From Pseudomonas sp. S30 (GTDB lineage Bacteria > Pseudomonadota > Gammaproteobacteria > Pseudomonadales > Pseudomonadaceae), in contig NZ_JACVTO010000001.1 in assembly GCF_016518545.1 (NCBI RefSeq), positions 1 to 64,000 of the forward strand: 64,000 nucleotides of DNA. Reading direction: 5' to 3'. The position numbers were made by a program, and so were the translations under genes. This document shows positions 28,449 to 36,766 of this stretch, in pieces. The notes beneath the pieces were generated by a model. That model did not search any database. It was not told the DNA's origin and worked only from the letters and a program-made list of their open reading frames with translations. How positions within the stretch are numbered: position 1 is the stretch's first letter; every line of letters begins with the position of its first letter.

Positions 28449-29267
28449 TCAGTGCGTCTGCGCGCTGGCCTGCTGGGCTTTCCAGCGCTGCAGGTTCTCG
28501 GTCACCAGTCGCTGAGGCAGATCGCTGGCGAGGATCTGCTCCATCTTCGCCGCCAACCGGGCGCGCAGCGGCGGCTGATTGCACGGGGAATCCTGCGATA
28601 TCGCCAGGTACAGGCCCTCGCTGGAAATGGGTGGCTCCAGGCTCTGCACCTGGGTGTCGATGCCCAGCACCTGTACCAGGGCCATCCCCGGAAAGCGCTC
28701 GAACACCACGTAGTCGCTGCGCTTGTGCAGCAGCTTCTCGAAGGCCTGGCGCGCACCCGGTACGGCCTCCAGGTTGAGGTTGGTGCGTGCGAATTCGTCG
28801 AAGCGCTCGCCATGGCTGTTGTTGACCAGTACACCACCCTTCAGGCCGCGCAGATCGTCCCAGCTCTGGTAGGCGATGGGCGAGTCACTGCGCACCCAGA
28901 CCACGCTTGGCGTGTGCAGGAAGGCCGGCTGGATGAAGTCCACCTCGGTTTCGCGCGCCCGAGTGAAAAAGTAGCCGGCCAGGAGGTCGATGCGGCCCAT
29001 GCGCACTTCTTCCTGGGCGCGGGCCCAAGGGCCTGCGTAGGTGATTTCCAGCTGCAATCCGAGTTCTTCGGCCAGGTGCTGGAGCAGATCGGCATTGGCG
29101 CCGATCAGGTGCTGGGGATCCTGCGGGTCGCGCCACAGATACGGCGGGTACTCGGGATTGCCGGTGGCGGTCAGGTGCACGCATTCGTCTGCGGCGCACG
29201 CCAGGCCCGGCGACAGGATGGCGGCCAGCGACAGCAACAGCACACTGCAAAAACGGCGCTCGATCAT
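28449..29267 (-). CDS. Periplasmic solute-binding protein (ABC transporter family 3 type)
   Basis: A 272-residue protein with a signal peptide (about 1-25, ending LACAADEC) and the bilobed family-3 solute-binding fold: YPPYLWRDP, GANADLLQHLAEELGLQLE, GRIDLLAGYFFTRARE and the hinge FIQPAFLHT. No permease or ATPase genes accompany it, as is common for orphan binding proteins acting as sensors. GAGGAA precedes the ATG at 29267. It sits upstream of the OsmC-YcaO gene on the same strand with a 94-base gap. Confidence 0.88.
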   Translation of the reverse strand: MIERRFCSVLLLSLAAILSPGLACAADECVHLTATGNPEYPPYLWRDPQDPQHLIGANADLLQHLAEELGLQLEITYAGPWARAQEEVRMGRIDLLAGYFFTRARETEVDFIQPAFLHTPSVVWVRSDSPIAYQSWDDLRGLKGGVLVNNSHGERFDEFARTNLNLEAVPGARQAFEKLLHKRSDYVVFERFPGMALVQVLGIDTQVQSLEPPISSEGLYLAISQDSPCNQPPLRARLAAKMEQILASDLPQRLVTENLQRWKAQQASAQTH

Positions 29268-29640
29268 CAGGCGTTCCTCGTCTGGTCTCAACGGCGACAA
29301 ACAGTGATCTCAACTGTGTAGGCGCTTGCAGCGGACACTTGGTTCAGCGTTTTCCTCTTCTCCTGTCTTGCGTTCTGCCAGAGACTACAGGCCGGCAGGC
29401 AAGCAGCAGCCGGCGCAGAGCATGCCACTTCCTGTGTCGCGCGACAGTGACGATGGTCATGTCCGGTCGCGGCGGCCCTGGGCCGGATCAGCCCCGCGTG
29501 GTCGATGATGGCTGGCGATAGCCATGGTCGATAGTCGTGGTCGATAGTGACTATCGAGCATGACGATTTCCGGCCAGCAAGACTGCCCGATACAGTGGAC
29601 TCATCGGCCCGCCAGCCTTCTGCTATCCCGGAACACTCGC
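29268..29640. promoter_or_regulatory. Intergenic region with repeated CGATAG motifs and a palindrome
   Basis: A 373-base divergent gap with no gene. CGATAG occurs three times between about 29515 and 29547. The sequence TCGATAGT-G-ACTATCGA (29541-29557) is a perfect inverted repeat with a one-base centre, 84 bases before the lipoprotein ATG. It looks like an operator cluster. A related CGATAG palindrome occurs at 34701-34717. Confidence 0.45.
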
Positions 29641-29895
29641 ATGAACAATGCTATCCGCCTGTCGATGTCCATCACCGCCGCCCTGGTCATCGCGGTGCTC
29701 GCCGGCTGCGCCAGCCCCCCGCAAACCCATGCTCCGAGCGTCGAAGACAGTCGCCAGCTCCAACTTGAGGCCCTGCAACGCCGCGGCCTTTCGCTTCAGG
29801 ACTACGAACGCCAGCGTGCCGCTATCCTGCGTGCCGGGCAAGCGGTGGAAGTGGCGACCGACGCGGTCCATCCGGACGACGCCACCAGCGGCTGA
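29641..29895 (+). CDS. Small lipoprotein
   Basis: An 84-residue lipoprotein with a signal peptide and lipobox (SITAALVIAVLAGC, acylated Cys about 22). The mature part is a short helical, Gln/Arg-rich segment (EDSRQLQLEALQRRGLSLQDYERQRAAIL). It is probably anchored in the outer membrane, because the residues after Cys are Ala-Ser rather than Asp. Function unknown. A CGATAG operator-like palindrome lies upstream. Confidence 0.78.
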   Translation: MNNAIRLSMSITAALVIAVLAGCASPPQTHAPSVEDSRQLQLEALQRRGLSLQDYERQRAAILRAGQAVEVATDAVHPDDATSG

Positions 29896-29923
29896 ACACG
29901 CCCATATCCCTCAGGGCAATGGC

Positions 29924-30400
29924 TCATGACAATCCGGCCACCACCTGGTCGGCGGTGATCACCTGAGCGAAATGGTGGGTCCACAGCGAAATGCCGAGTT
30001 GCCCCGAGCGGTCCAGGGACGAGCCGACCGTCAGGTCGGTCACCAGCGTGGGCGTCAGGCCCGCGTCGAACAGGGCGAACCCCGCCGCCAGCACACAGGT
30101 GTCGGTCTGCAGACCGCACACCAGCACACGCTCCACGCCCAGTTCCAGGAGATAGTCGATCGCCTCGCGGGGCTGCCCGTAACCATGCTTGACGAACACC
30201 TCGTCGGCCTCGATCAGGCACTCGTCCTCGGCGGCCGGGTGCCAGCCGAGCTGGCGCTGAAACGGCGTGACCCGCTCGTCATGCAGTTCGACCGAAGCGA
30301 TGGCGGGCAGTCGCGCGGCCAGGGCACGGATGCCATCGACCAGCCACTCGGGCGGGCTGAAGGTGGACTGCACATCGACGATCAGCAAGGCCTGCCGCAT
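29924..30400 (-). CDS. Isochorismatase-like cysteine hydrolase
   Basis: A 158-residue hydrolase of the isochorismatase/nicotinamidase superfamily. The catalytic triad positions are visible as D9 (LLIVDVQ), a Lys in DEVFVKHGYGQP and Cys in LQTDTCVLAAGF. Members hydrolyse isochorismate, nicotinamide, ureidoacrylate or similar amides, and no neighbour fixes the substrate. It converges with the small lipoprotein gene. Confidence 0.87.
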   Translation of the reverse strand: MRQALLIVDVQSTFSPPEWLVDGIRALAARLPAIASVELHDERVTPFQRQLGWHPAAEDECLIEADEVFVKHGYGQPREAIDYLLELGVERVLVCGLQTDTCVLAAGFALFDAGLTPTLVTDLTVGSSLDRSGQLGISLWTHHFAQVITADQVVAGLS

Positions 30401-30457
30401 AAGAGGGCTCCGGGGTGTGACAAAGGGCGCGCAGTATAGCGTCGTTGCCCAGGGCGT

Positions 30458-30961
30458 TCAGCCCTGATCGAGCAGGCAGTGCATGTGCGTGGTGCGCCAC
30501 AGCGGATCGTGCTCGACATCGACGAGGGTGAAGCCTTGTCGCTCCCAGAAGGCGATGGCGCCCGGCAGGAACGGGTGCGTATGCAGGTACAGGCACTGCA
30601 CGCCCGCTTCGCGGGCCTGATCGTGCAGCGCCTGGTACAGAGCCTTCGCCACCCCCTGCTGACGATGGTCGGGGTGAACGAACAGCCGCACCACCTCGAC
30701 CGTCCTCAGCCCTCGATAGTCCAGTTGAGCGAAGCGGTGGTCGTAGGGCAGGTAGCCGATCGCTCCGATCAATCGGCCATGGGCACGCGCGACCAGAAAG
30801 CGGCCTTCGCCGTGCAGGTAGCGCTGTGCGAAGTGTGACAGGTCGTCGGGCAGCGGCGACTGGGCGAGCAGAGGGAACAGCGCACGGCGGGCCTGGTCGA
30901 CGAAGGCGACCACCTCGTCGACGGACGCTGGACAGACAGGGTGAAGGGACCAATCGGGCAT
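30458..30961 (-). CDS. GNAT-family N-acetyltransferase
   Basis: A 167-residue GNAT enzyme with the acetyl-CoA signature VRLFVHPDHRQQGVAKALYQ (V/I-x-x-x-x-R/Q-x-x-G/A core) and the late strand ending in FWERQGFTLVDVEHD. The acceptor is unknown. The ATG at 30961 (MPDWSLHP) is chosen because the fold starts there. It is divergent from the UvrA-like gene, 210 bases apart, and lies upstream of the isochorismatase-like gene on the same strand. Confidence 0.87.
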   Translation of the reverse strand: MPDWSLHPVCPASVDEVVAFVDQARRALFPLLAQSPLPDDLSHFAQRYLHGEGRFLVARAHGRLIGAIGYLPYDHRFAQLDYRGLRTVEVVRLFVHPDHRQQGVAKALYQALHDQAREAGVQCLYLHTHPFLPGAIAFWERQGFTLVDVEHDPLWRTTHMHCLLDQG

Positions 30962-31171
30962 GTGGACCTGCGCGTCGTGGCAATGGACACTGCGTACTGT
31001 AGCCTGACTCGACGCCCTGCGCTTGATGCAGGGCAACCCTGGACCGAAGACGCTGAATGATGCACGCCGAAGGACCTGTGGCGCCACCCGCTGGTCCTAG
31101 GTACTGTCCGCACGCCACTCGTACCGACCAGGCTGCCGCGCAACGGCCTGGCCTCCCGACAAGGAACGCTC

Positions 31172-33820
31172 ATGTCCAAGACCCCCGCCCCCGCCACCAA
31201 TGGCTTCGTCCGCGTTCGCGGCGCCCGTGAACACAACCTGCGCAACGTCGACGTCGACATCCCGCGCGATGCGCTGGTGGTGTTCACCGGCGTGTCCGGT
31301 TCGGGCAAGTCGTCGCTGGCGTTCTCGACCCTGTATGCCGAAGCGCAGCGGCGCTATTTCGAATCGGTCGCGCCCTACGCACGGCGGTTGATCGACCAGG
31401 TCGGCGTGCCGGACGTCGATGCCATCGACGGGCTGCCGCCAGCGGTCGCCTTGCAGCAGCAGCGTGGCACCCCCAGCGCACGGTCGTCGGTGGGCAGCGT
31501 CACGACCTTGTCCAGTTCGATCCGCATGCTTTACTCGCGCGCCGGCAGCTATCCAGCCGGGCAACCCATGCTCTACGCTGAAGATTTCTCGCCCAATACC
31601 CCACAGGGCGCCTGTTCCGAGTGCCACGGCATTGGCAGGGTCTTCGAGGTCAGCGAGGCGACCCTGGTTCCAGACCCTTCGCTGAGCATCCGCGAGCGGG
31701 CCGTCGCAGCCTGGCCGATGGCCTGGCAAGGACAGAACCTGCGCGATATCCTCGTGACCCTCGGCTACGATGTCGACGTGCCGTGGCAGGACCTGCCACA
31801 AGCCCAGCGCGACTGGATCCTGTTCACCGAGGAAACGCCCACTGTCCCGGTCTATGCCGGACTCACGCCGGCGCAGACGCGCAAGGCTCTCAAGCAGCAG
31901 CTCGAGCCCAGCTACCAGGGCACCTTCAGCGGCGCACGGCGCTATGTGCTGCACACCTTCATGCATTCGCAGAGCGCGCAGATGCGCAAGCGCGTGGCCC
32001 AGTACATGCGCCCCAGCCCCTGCCCGGTCTGCGCCGGCAAGCGCCTGAAGGCCGAGGCCCTGAGCGTGACCTTCGCCGGGCTGGACATCGCCGAACTGTC
32101 GCGCCTGCCCCTTCAGGACCTGGCCGAGGTGCTGCGCGAGGTAGCGGCGCCGCACTACCTGCGGCAGGCCAGCGAGGACAACGACACCCTCACCCATGCC
32201 CAGGCCCGTGACGCGCGACAGCAACGGGCAGCGCGCGGCGACAGTCCACACACCGGTGGCCAGGATGTGCGCCACACCCCCAACCTGTCCCTGGAAAAAC
32301 GCCTGGCCGCGCAACGTATCGCCCAGGAACTGCTGGAGCGCATCGACACGCTGCTCGGCCTGGGCCTGGGGTACCTGGCGCTGGAGCGCAGCACGCCCAC
32401 GCTGTCCTCTGGCGAGCTGCAGCGACTGCGCCTGGCCACCCAGCTCAACTCGCAGTTGTTCGGGGTGATCTATGTGCTCGACGAACCCTCGGCGGGCCTG
32501 CACCCGGCCGACAGCGAAGCGCTGTTCGAGGCTTTGCTGCGTCTCAAGCAGGCCGGCAACTCGGTGTACGTGGTCGAGCACGACATGGACACCATGCGCC
32601 GCGCCGACTGGCTGGTGGACGTCGGGCCGGCGGCCGGCGAGCACGGTGGGCGCGTGCTCTACAGCGGCCCGCCCGCAGGTCTGGCGCAGGTCAGCGAGTC
32701 GCGCACCGGCGCGTACCTGTTCGCCGAGCAGGCGCCCGCCCAGCGCGAGCCTCGGGCTGCGCAGCACTGGCTGAGCCTGGACGGCATCAGTCGCAACAAT
32801 CTTCACCAGCTCAAAGCGGATTTTCCCCTGGGGTGCTTCACCGCTGTGACCGGCATTTCCGGATCAGGCAAATCGAGCCTGGTCAGCCAGGCCCTGCTGG
32901 AGCTGGTAGCGGCCCACCTGGGCCACCAGACCTCCACCGAGGAACCGGCCGAGCAGAACCTGGAAGACGAGCCCGTGCAGGGTGGCACGGGCCGCATCAG
33001 CGCAGGCATCGAGCACCTCAAGCGTCTCGTGCAGGTAGACCAGAAGCCCATCGGCCGCACGCCGCGCTCGAACCTGGCCACCTACACCGGCCTGTTCGAT
33101 CACGTGCGCAAGCTGTTCGCCGCCACCGAGCAGGCCCAGGCAGCCGGCTTCGACGCCGGGCGCTTCTCCTTCAACGTCGCCAAGGGCCGCTGCCCTACCT
33201 GCGAAGGCGAAGGCTTCGTGAGCGTGGAATTGCTGTTCATGCCCAGCGTCTATGCGCCCTGCCCCACCTGCCACGGCGACCGCTACAATCCGCAGACCCT
33301 GGCGGTGACCTGGCAGGGCCTGAACATCGCTCAGGTATTGCGCCTGACCGTCGACCAGGCCCTGGAGGTCTTCGCCGAGCATCCGGCACCGCGGCGCAGC
33401 CTGCAGGTGCTGGCCGACATCGGCCTGGGCTACCTGCGACTGGGGCAACCGGCCACCGAGCTGTCCGGTGGCGAGGCGCAACGCATCAAGCTGGCCACCG
33501 AGCTGCAACGCAACGCCCGTGGGTCCACCCTCTACGTGCTGGACGAACCCACCAACGGGCTGCATCCGCAGGATGTGGACCGCCTTCTGGTGCAGTTGAA
33601 TCGCCTGGTGGACCAGGGCCACAGCGTGGTGGTGGTCGAACATGACATGCGCGTGGTCGCTCAGAGCGACTGGGTGATCGACATCGGCCCAGGTGCAGGC
33701 ACCGCAGGCGGACAGATCGTGACCAGTGGCAAGCCCGCAGCCGTGGCGGCCTGCGGGCACAGCCGCACCGCGCCGTTTCTCGCCCGCGCGCTGGCGGCCA
33801 GCGAGGCGCCAGGATGCTGA
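31172..33820 (+). CDS. UvrA-like ABC ATPase of the short class II (UvrA2)
   Basis: An 882-residue paralogue of excinuclease UvrA with two ABC ATPase halves: Walker A GVSGSGKSS (about 42) and GISGSGKSS (about 570), and signatures TLSSGELQRLRLA and ELSGGEAQRIKLA. It also has zinc-binding Cys clusters (CSECHG, CPVCAG, CPTCEG, CPTCHG). At 882 residues it is shorter than housekeeping UvrA (about 940) and the usual UvrB-binding region is reduced. Class II proteins are tied to tolerance of DNA-binding drugs in producers and others. A hydrophilic insert (DNDTLTHAQARDARQQ) lies near residue 340. Its stop overlaps the LysR start by seven bases. Confidence 0.9.
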   Translation: MSKTPAPATNGFVRVRGAREHNLRNVDVDIPRDALVVFTGVSGSGKSSLAFSTLYAEAQRRYFESVAPYARRLIDQVGVPDVDAIDGLPPAVALQQQRGTPSARSSVGSVTTLSSSIRMLYSRAGSYPAGQPMLYAEDFSPNTPQGACSECHGIGRVFEVSEATLVPDPSLSIRERAVAAWPMAWQGQNLRDILVTLGYDVDVPWQDLPQAQRDWILFTEETPTVPVYAGLTPAQTRKALKQQLEPSYQGTFSGARRYVLHTFMHSQSAQMRKRVAQYMRPSPCPVCAGKRLKAEALSVTFAGLDIAELSRLPLQDLAEVLREVAAPHYLRQASEDNDTLTHAQARDARQQRAARGDSPHTGGQDVRHTPNLSLEKRLAAQRIAQELLERIDTLLGLGLGYLALERSTPTLSSGELQRLRLATQLNSQLFGVIYVLDEPSAGLHPADSEALFEALLRLKQAGNSVYVVEHDMDTMRRADWLVDVGPAAGEHGGRVLYSGPPAGLAQVSESRTGAYLFAEQAPAQREPRAAQHWLSLDGISRNNLHQLKADFPLGCFTAVTGISGSGKSSLVSQALLELVAAHLGHQTSTEEPAEQNLEDEPVQGGTGRISAGIEHLKRLVQVDQKPIGRTPRSNLATYTGLFDHVRKLFAATEQAQAAGFDAGRFSFNVAKGRCPTCEGEGFVSVELLFMPSVYAPCPTCHGDRYNPQTLAVTWQGLNIAQVLRLTVDQALEVFAEHPAPRRSLQVLADIGLGYLRLGQPATELSGGEAQRIKLATELQRNARGSTLYVLDEPTNGLHPQDVDRLLVQLNRLVDQGHSVVVVEHDMRVVAQSDWVIDIGPGAGTAGGQIVTSGKPAAVAACGHSRTAPFLARALAASEAPGC

Positions 33821-34698
33821 ACCCACTGCCGCCGCTCAACGCCCTGCGGGTGTTCGAAGTGGTCGCGCGCCAGCTGAATTTCCGCCTCGCCGCCGACGAG
33901 CTGGAGGTGACGCAAGCGGCGGTGGCCCAGCAGATCCGCGGCCTGGAGGCGCACCTGGGCGTGCCCTTGTTCGAACGCCTGCCGCGCGGTCTGCGGCTGA
34001 CCGACGCGGGCCTTGGCTACAGCCACAGCATCCGCAGCGCGCTGGCGCTGATCGGCGAGGCCACGGCTGCGCTACGCCCGGACGATCGTCACCTGACCGT
34101 CAGCGTCACCCCCAGTTTCGCGTCGCGGTGGCTGATTCCACGCCTGGGCGCCTTCACCGCGCTGCACGGCGATATCGACTTGCGGGTGCTGGCCAGCGAG
34201 CGGCTGTCGCGCTTCCAGGCCGACGGCGTCGACCTGGCAGTGCGCTATGGTGTAGCGCCCTTCGGGCCGGGCCTGAACGCGCAGTTGCTGGCGCATCAGC
34301 AGTTGATCGCAGTGGCCAGCCCGGCGCTGCTCGCTCGAACAGGCCCACCCCGTGACCTGGACGGGCTGCAACGTTACGTGCTGCTGCACGACGCGCACAA
34401 CGTCTGGCCGCGCTACATTGCCGAACTGTTCGGCCAGGCGCTGCCCAACATGCGCAAAAACCTGCGCTTCAACCAGACATCACTGGCCATCGAGGCCGCA
34501 CTCGCCGGGCAAGGGCTGGCGCTGTGCAGTGAGCTGTTCGTGGAAGACGACCTGCGCAGCGGCCGGCTGGTCAAGGTGTTCGAGCAGGCACTGGCCATGG
34601 ACAAGCATCTGTACCTCGTATGGCCACGCAAGGAGCGATCCGCGGCGACACTCGAACGCGTGCGCGCTTGGTTGATCGACCAGGCCAGCAACGCCTGA
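33814..34698 (+). CDS. LysR-family regulator (GcvA-like)
   Basis: A 294-residue LysR protein with the GcvA-type opening LPPLNALRVFEVVARQLNFRLAADEL and helix-turn-helix VTQAAVAQQIRGLEAHLG, then the effector-binding domain (about 90-290). It overlaps the 3' end of the uvrA2-like gene by seven bases and is followed by a perfect CGATAG palindrome and an SDR gene on the same strand, which may be its target. Confidence 0.9.
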   Translation: MLNPLPPLNALRVFEVVARQLNFRLAADELEVTQAAVAQQIRGLEAHLGVPLFERLPRGLRLTDAGLGYSHSIRSALALIGEATAALRPDDRHLTVSVTPSFASRWLIPRLGAFTALHGDIDLRVLASERLSRFQADGVDLAVRYGVAPFGPGLNAQLLAHQQLIAVASPALLARTGPPRDLDGLQRYVLLHDAHNVWPRYIAELFGQALPNMRKNLRFNQTSLAIEAALAGQGLALCSELFVEDDLRSGRLVKVFEQALAMDKHLYLVWPRKERSAATLERVRAWLIDQASNA

Positions 34699-34700
34699 GA

Positions 34701-34717
34701 CGATAGATTTTCTATCG
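34701..34717. promoter_or_regulatory. Perfect 17-bp palindrome CGATAGATTTTCTATCG
   Basis: CGATAGA and TCTATCG flank TTT, two bases after the LysR stop and 90 bases before the SDR start. There is no T-run after it, so an operator for the SDR gene is more likely than a terminator. The CGATAG half-site recurs at 29541-29557. Confidence 0.45.
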
Positions 34718-34806
34718 CCAGAGACCTGTCGCGATGTCTCCCTCCGGTCCCTGTGCCTTGCTAGGCTGTGCCCTTGTTCTTCTCCACACAGCCTCGGAGG
34801 CCTCGC

Positions 34807-35511
34807 ATGTCTGAAGAAAAAGTTGCCATCATCACCGCCGCCGGCAGCGGCATGGGCGCCGCTGCGGCGCGTCGGCTCGCCGCGGACGGTTTCAGGGTGG
34901 CCATCCTCTCGTCCTCGGGCAAGGGCGAAGCCCTGGCCAATGAACTGGGTGGCATCGGCGTGACGGGCAGCAATCAGCGCAACGACGATCTGCAGCGCCT
35001 GGTCGACGCCGTGCTGCAGCGCTGGGGCCGCATCGACGTGCTGGTCAACAGCGCCGGCCACGGCCCTCGCGCACCGATTCTGCAGATCAGCGACGAAGAC
35101 TGGCACCTGGGCCTGGATACCTACCTGCTCAACGTGGTGCGTCCCACCCGCCTGGTCACCCCGATCATGCAGCAACGCCAGCAGGGCGTGATCATCAACA
35201 TCTCCAGCGCCTGGACGTTCGAGCCCAGCGACCTGTTCCCCACCTCGGCCGTGTTCCGGGCAGGCCTTGCCGCCTTCACCAAACTCTTCGCCGACACCTA
35301 CGCCAAGGACAACCTGCGCATGAACAATGTGCTGCCTGGCTGGATCGACAGCCTGCCGGGCACCGATCAACGCCGTGACAGCGTGCCGCTGCAGCGCTAC
35401 GGCAAGGCCGAGGAAATCGCCGCCACCATCGCCTTTCTGGCCAGCGAAGGTGCGGGCTACATCACCGGGCAGAATCTGCGCGTGGATGGCGGCCTCACCC
35501 GCAGCGTCTGA
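34807..35511 (+). CDS. Short-chain dehydrogenase/reductase
   Basis: A 234-residue SDR with a cofactor motif variant (TAAGSGMGAAAA), the NNAG-equivalent VNSAGHG and C-terminal VDGGLTRS. At the active-site position the usual YxxxK is changed: after INISSAWTF the sequence continues FPTSAVFRAGLAAFTKLFA, so the Tyr is not seen where expected. This may be a divergent or binding-only member. The ATG at 34807 has GGAGG upstream. Substrate unknown. Confidence 0.85.
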   Translation: MSEEKVAIITAAGSGMGAAAARRLAADGFRVAILSSSGKGEALANELGGIGVTGSNQRNDDLQRLVDAVLQRWGRIDVLVNSAGHGPRAPILQISDEDWHLGLDTYLLNVVRPTRLVTPIMQQRQQGVIINISSAWTFEPSDLFPTSAVFRAGLAAFTKLFADTYAKDNLRMNNVLPGWIDSLPGTDQRRDSVPLQRYGKAEEIAATIAFLASEGAGYITGQNLRVDGGLTRSV

Positions 35512-35627
35512 GCCGGCCTGCAGGCAAAAAGGCAAATCCGGTTAAACCCTCGGCGCCCTCTCCCTTCTAAACAGACTGTGCCTCGACGGCACAGCCTGTC
35601 TACACCACCATCTCGGAGGGAGAACCG

Positions 35628-36749
35628 ATGGACGAACGATTGCTGCAGTTGCTGACCACCACCACGGTATTCGGCATCTCCATCCTCAACCTGCTGCTGG
35701 CGCTGACCGTCACGGTCGTCACCTTCCTGGTGACGCGCTGGGGCCTGAGCTTTCTCAAGCGCCGCGCCCACCAGTGGTCCAGCCATGAAGGCCAGTTCAG
35801 CCTGCTGGTCACCGAAGTGCTCGAAGGCACCAGCAACGTCCTGCTGATGCTGGCTTCGCTGCTGGTCGGCCTGGGCGTGCTCGACCTGCCCGAGCGCTGG
35901 CTCGACCGCGTCGGCAGTCTGTGGTTCGTGGTCGCGGCGTTGCAGATCGGCCTGTGGGCCAACCGCGCCATCGCGATCGGCCTGAGCCGTTACTTCACCC
36001 GCCATGACGCCGGCAACGCCTACCGTGGCAGCGCCCTGGCCACGCTGTCGGGCTGGGGCGCGCGCGTACTGCTGTGGTCGGTGGTGCTGCTGGCGATGCT
36101 GTCGAACCTGGGCGTGAACATCACCGCCTTCGTCGCCAGCCTGGGCGTCGGTGGCATCGCCGTGGCACTGGCGGTACAGAATGTGCTGGGCGACCTGTTC
36201 GCATCCTTGTCGATCGCCGTGGACAAGCCGTTCGAGGTAGGCGACTTCATCGTCATCGGCGCGCTGGCCGGCACGGTGGAGAACATCGGCCTGAAGACCA
36301 CACGTATCCGCAGCCTGGGCGGCGAGCAGATCGTCATGGCCAACGCCGGCATGATCAGCAGCACCATCCAGAACTACAAGCGCCTGCAGGAGCGACGCAT
36401 CGTCTTCGAGTTCGGCCTGTCCTACGACACGCCGACCGAAGCCGTGAAACAGGCTCCAGCGATCGTCGAGGAAGCGATCAAGGCACAGAACCAGGTGCGC
36501 TTCGACCGCGCCCACCTGCGCGGTTTTGGCAAGGAGGCGCTGGAGTTCGAGGCGGTGTACATCGTGCTCGATCCTGGCTACAACCTGTACATGGACATCC
36601 AGCAGGCGATCAACTTCCAGCTGCTGGAGCGGTTTTCCAAAGTGGGGGCCAAGTTCGCCGTGGGTGCTCGTTCGATCAAGGTCACCGGTCTGCCGGAAGC
36701 CTCGAACCAGCTCGCCACACTCGACGATCGGCAATCGCGGCGCCAGTGA
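35628..36749 (+). CDS. MscS-family mechanosensitive channel
   Basis: A 373-residue inner-membrane protein with three or more N-terminal spans. The pore-lining TM3 and beta domain of MscS are visible in VASLGVGGIAVALAVQNVLG and the following GDFIVIGALAGTVENIGLK and LGGEQIVMANAGM. It is a small-conductance channel for osmotic downshift. GGAGGGAGAA precedes the ATG. It converges with the subtilase gene, 17 bases between the stops. No partner genes are evident. Confidence 0.92.
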   Translation: MDERLLQLLTTTTVFGISILNLLLALTVTVVTFLVTRWGLSFLKRRAHQWSSHEGQFSLLVTEVLEGTSNVLLMLASLLVGLGVLDLPERWLDRVGSLWFVVAALQIGLWANRAIAIGLSRYFTRHDAGNAYRGSALATLSGWGARVLLWSVVLLAMLSNLGVNITAFVASLGVGGIAVALAVQNVLGDLFASLSIAVDKPFEVGDFIVIGALAGTVENIGLKTTRIRSLGGEQIVMANAGMISSTIQNYKRLQERRIVFEFGLSYDTPTEAVKQAPAIVEEAIKAQNQVRFDRAHLRGFGKEALEFEAVYIVLDPGYNLYMDIQQAINFQLLERFSKVGAKFAVGARSIKVTGLPEASNQLATLDDRQSRRQ

Positions 36750-36766
36750 GCGTCGACTGGCAGCAG

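Noticed and set aside
26192..28777. 861-codon plus-strand frame opposite the OsmC-YcaO gene
   Set aside because: Composition typical of an antisense frame; the minus strand has clear OsmC and YcaO motifs.
31097..32806. 569-codon minus-strand frame opposite the UvrA-like gene
   Set aside because: Walker and zinc motifs are on the plus strand; the minus frame has none.
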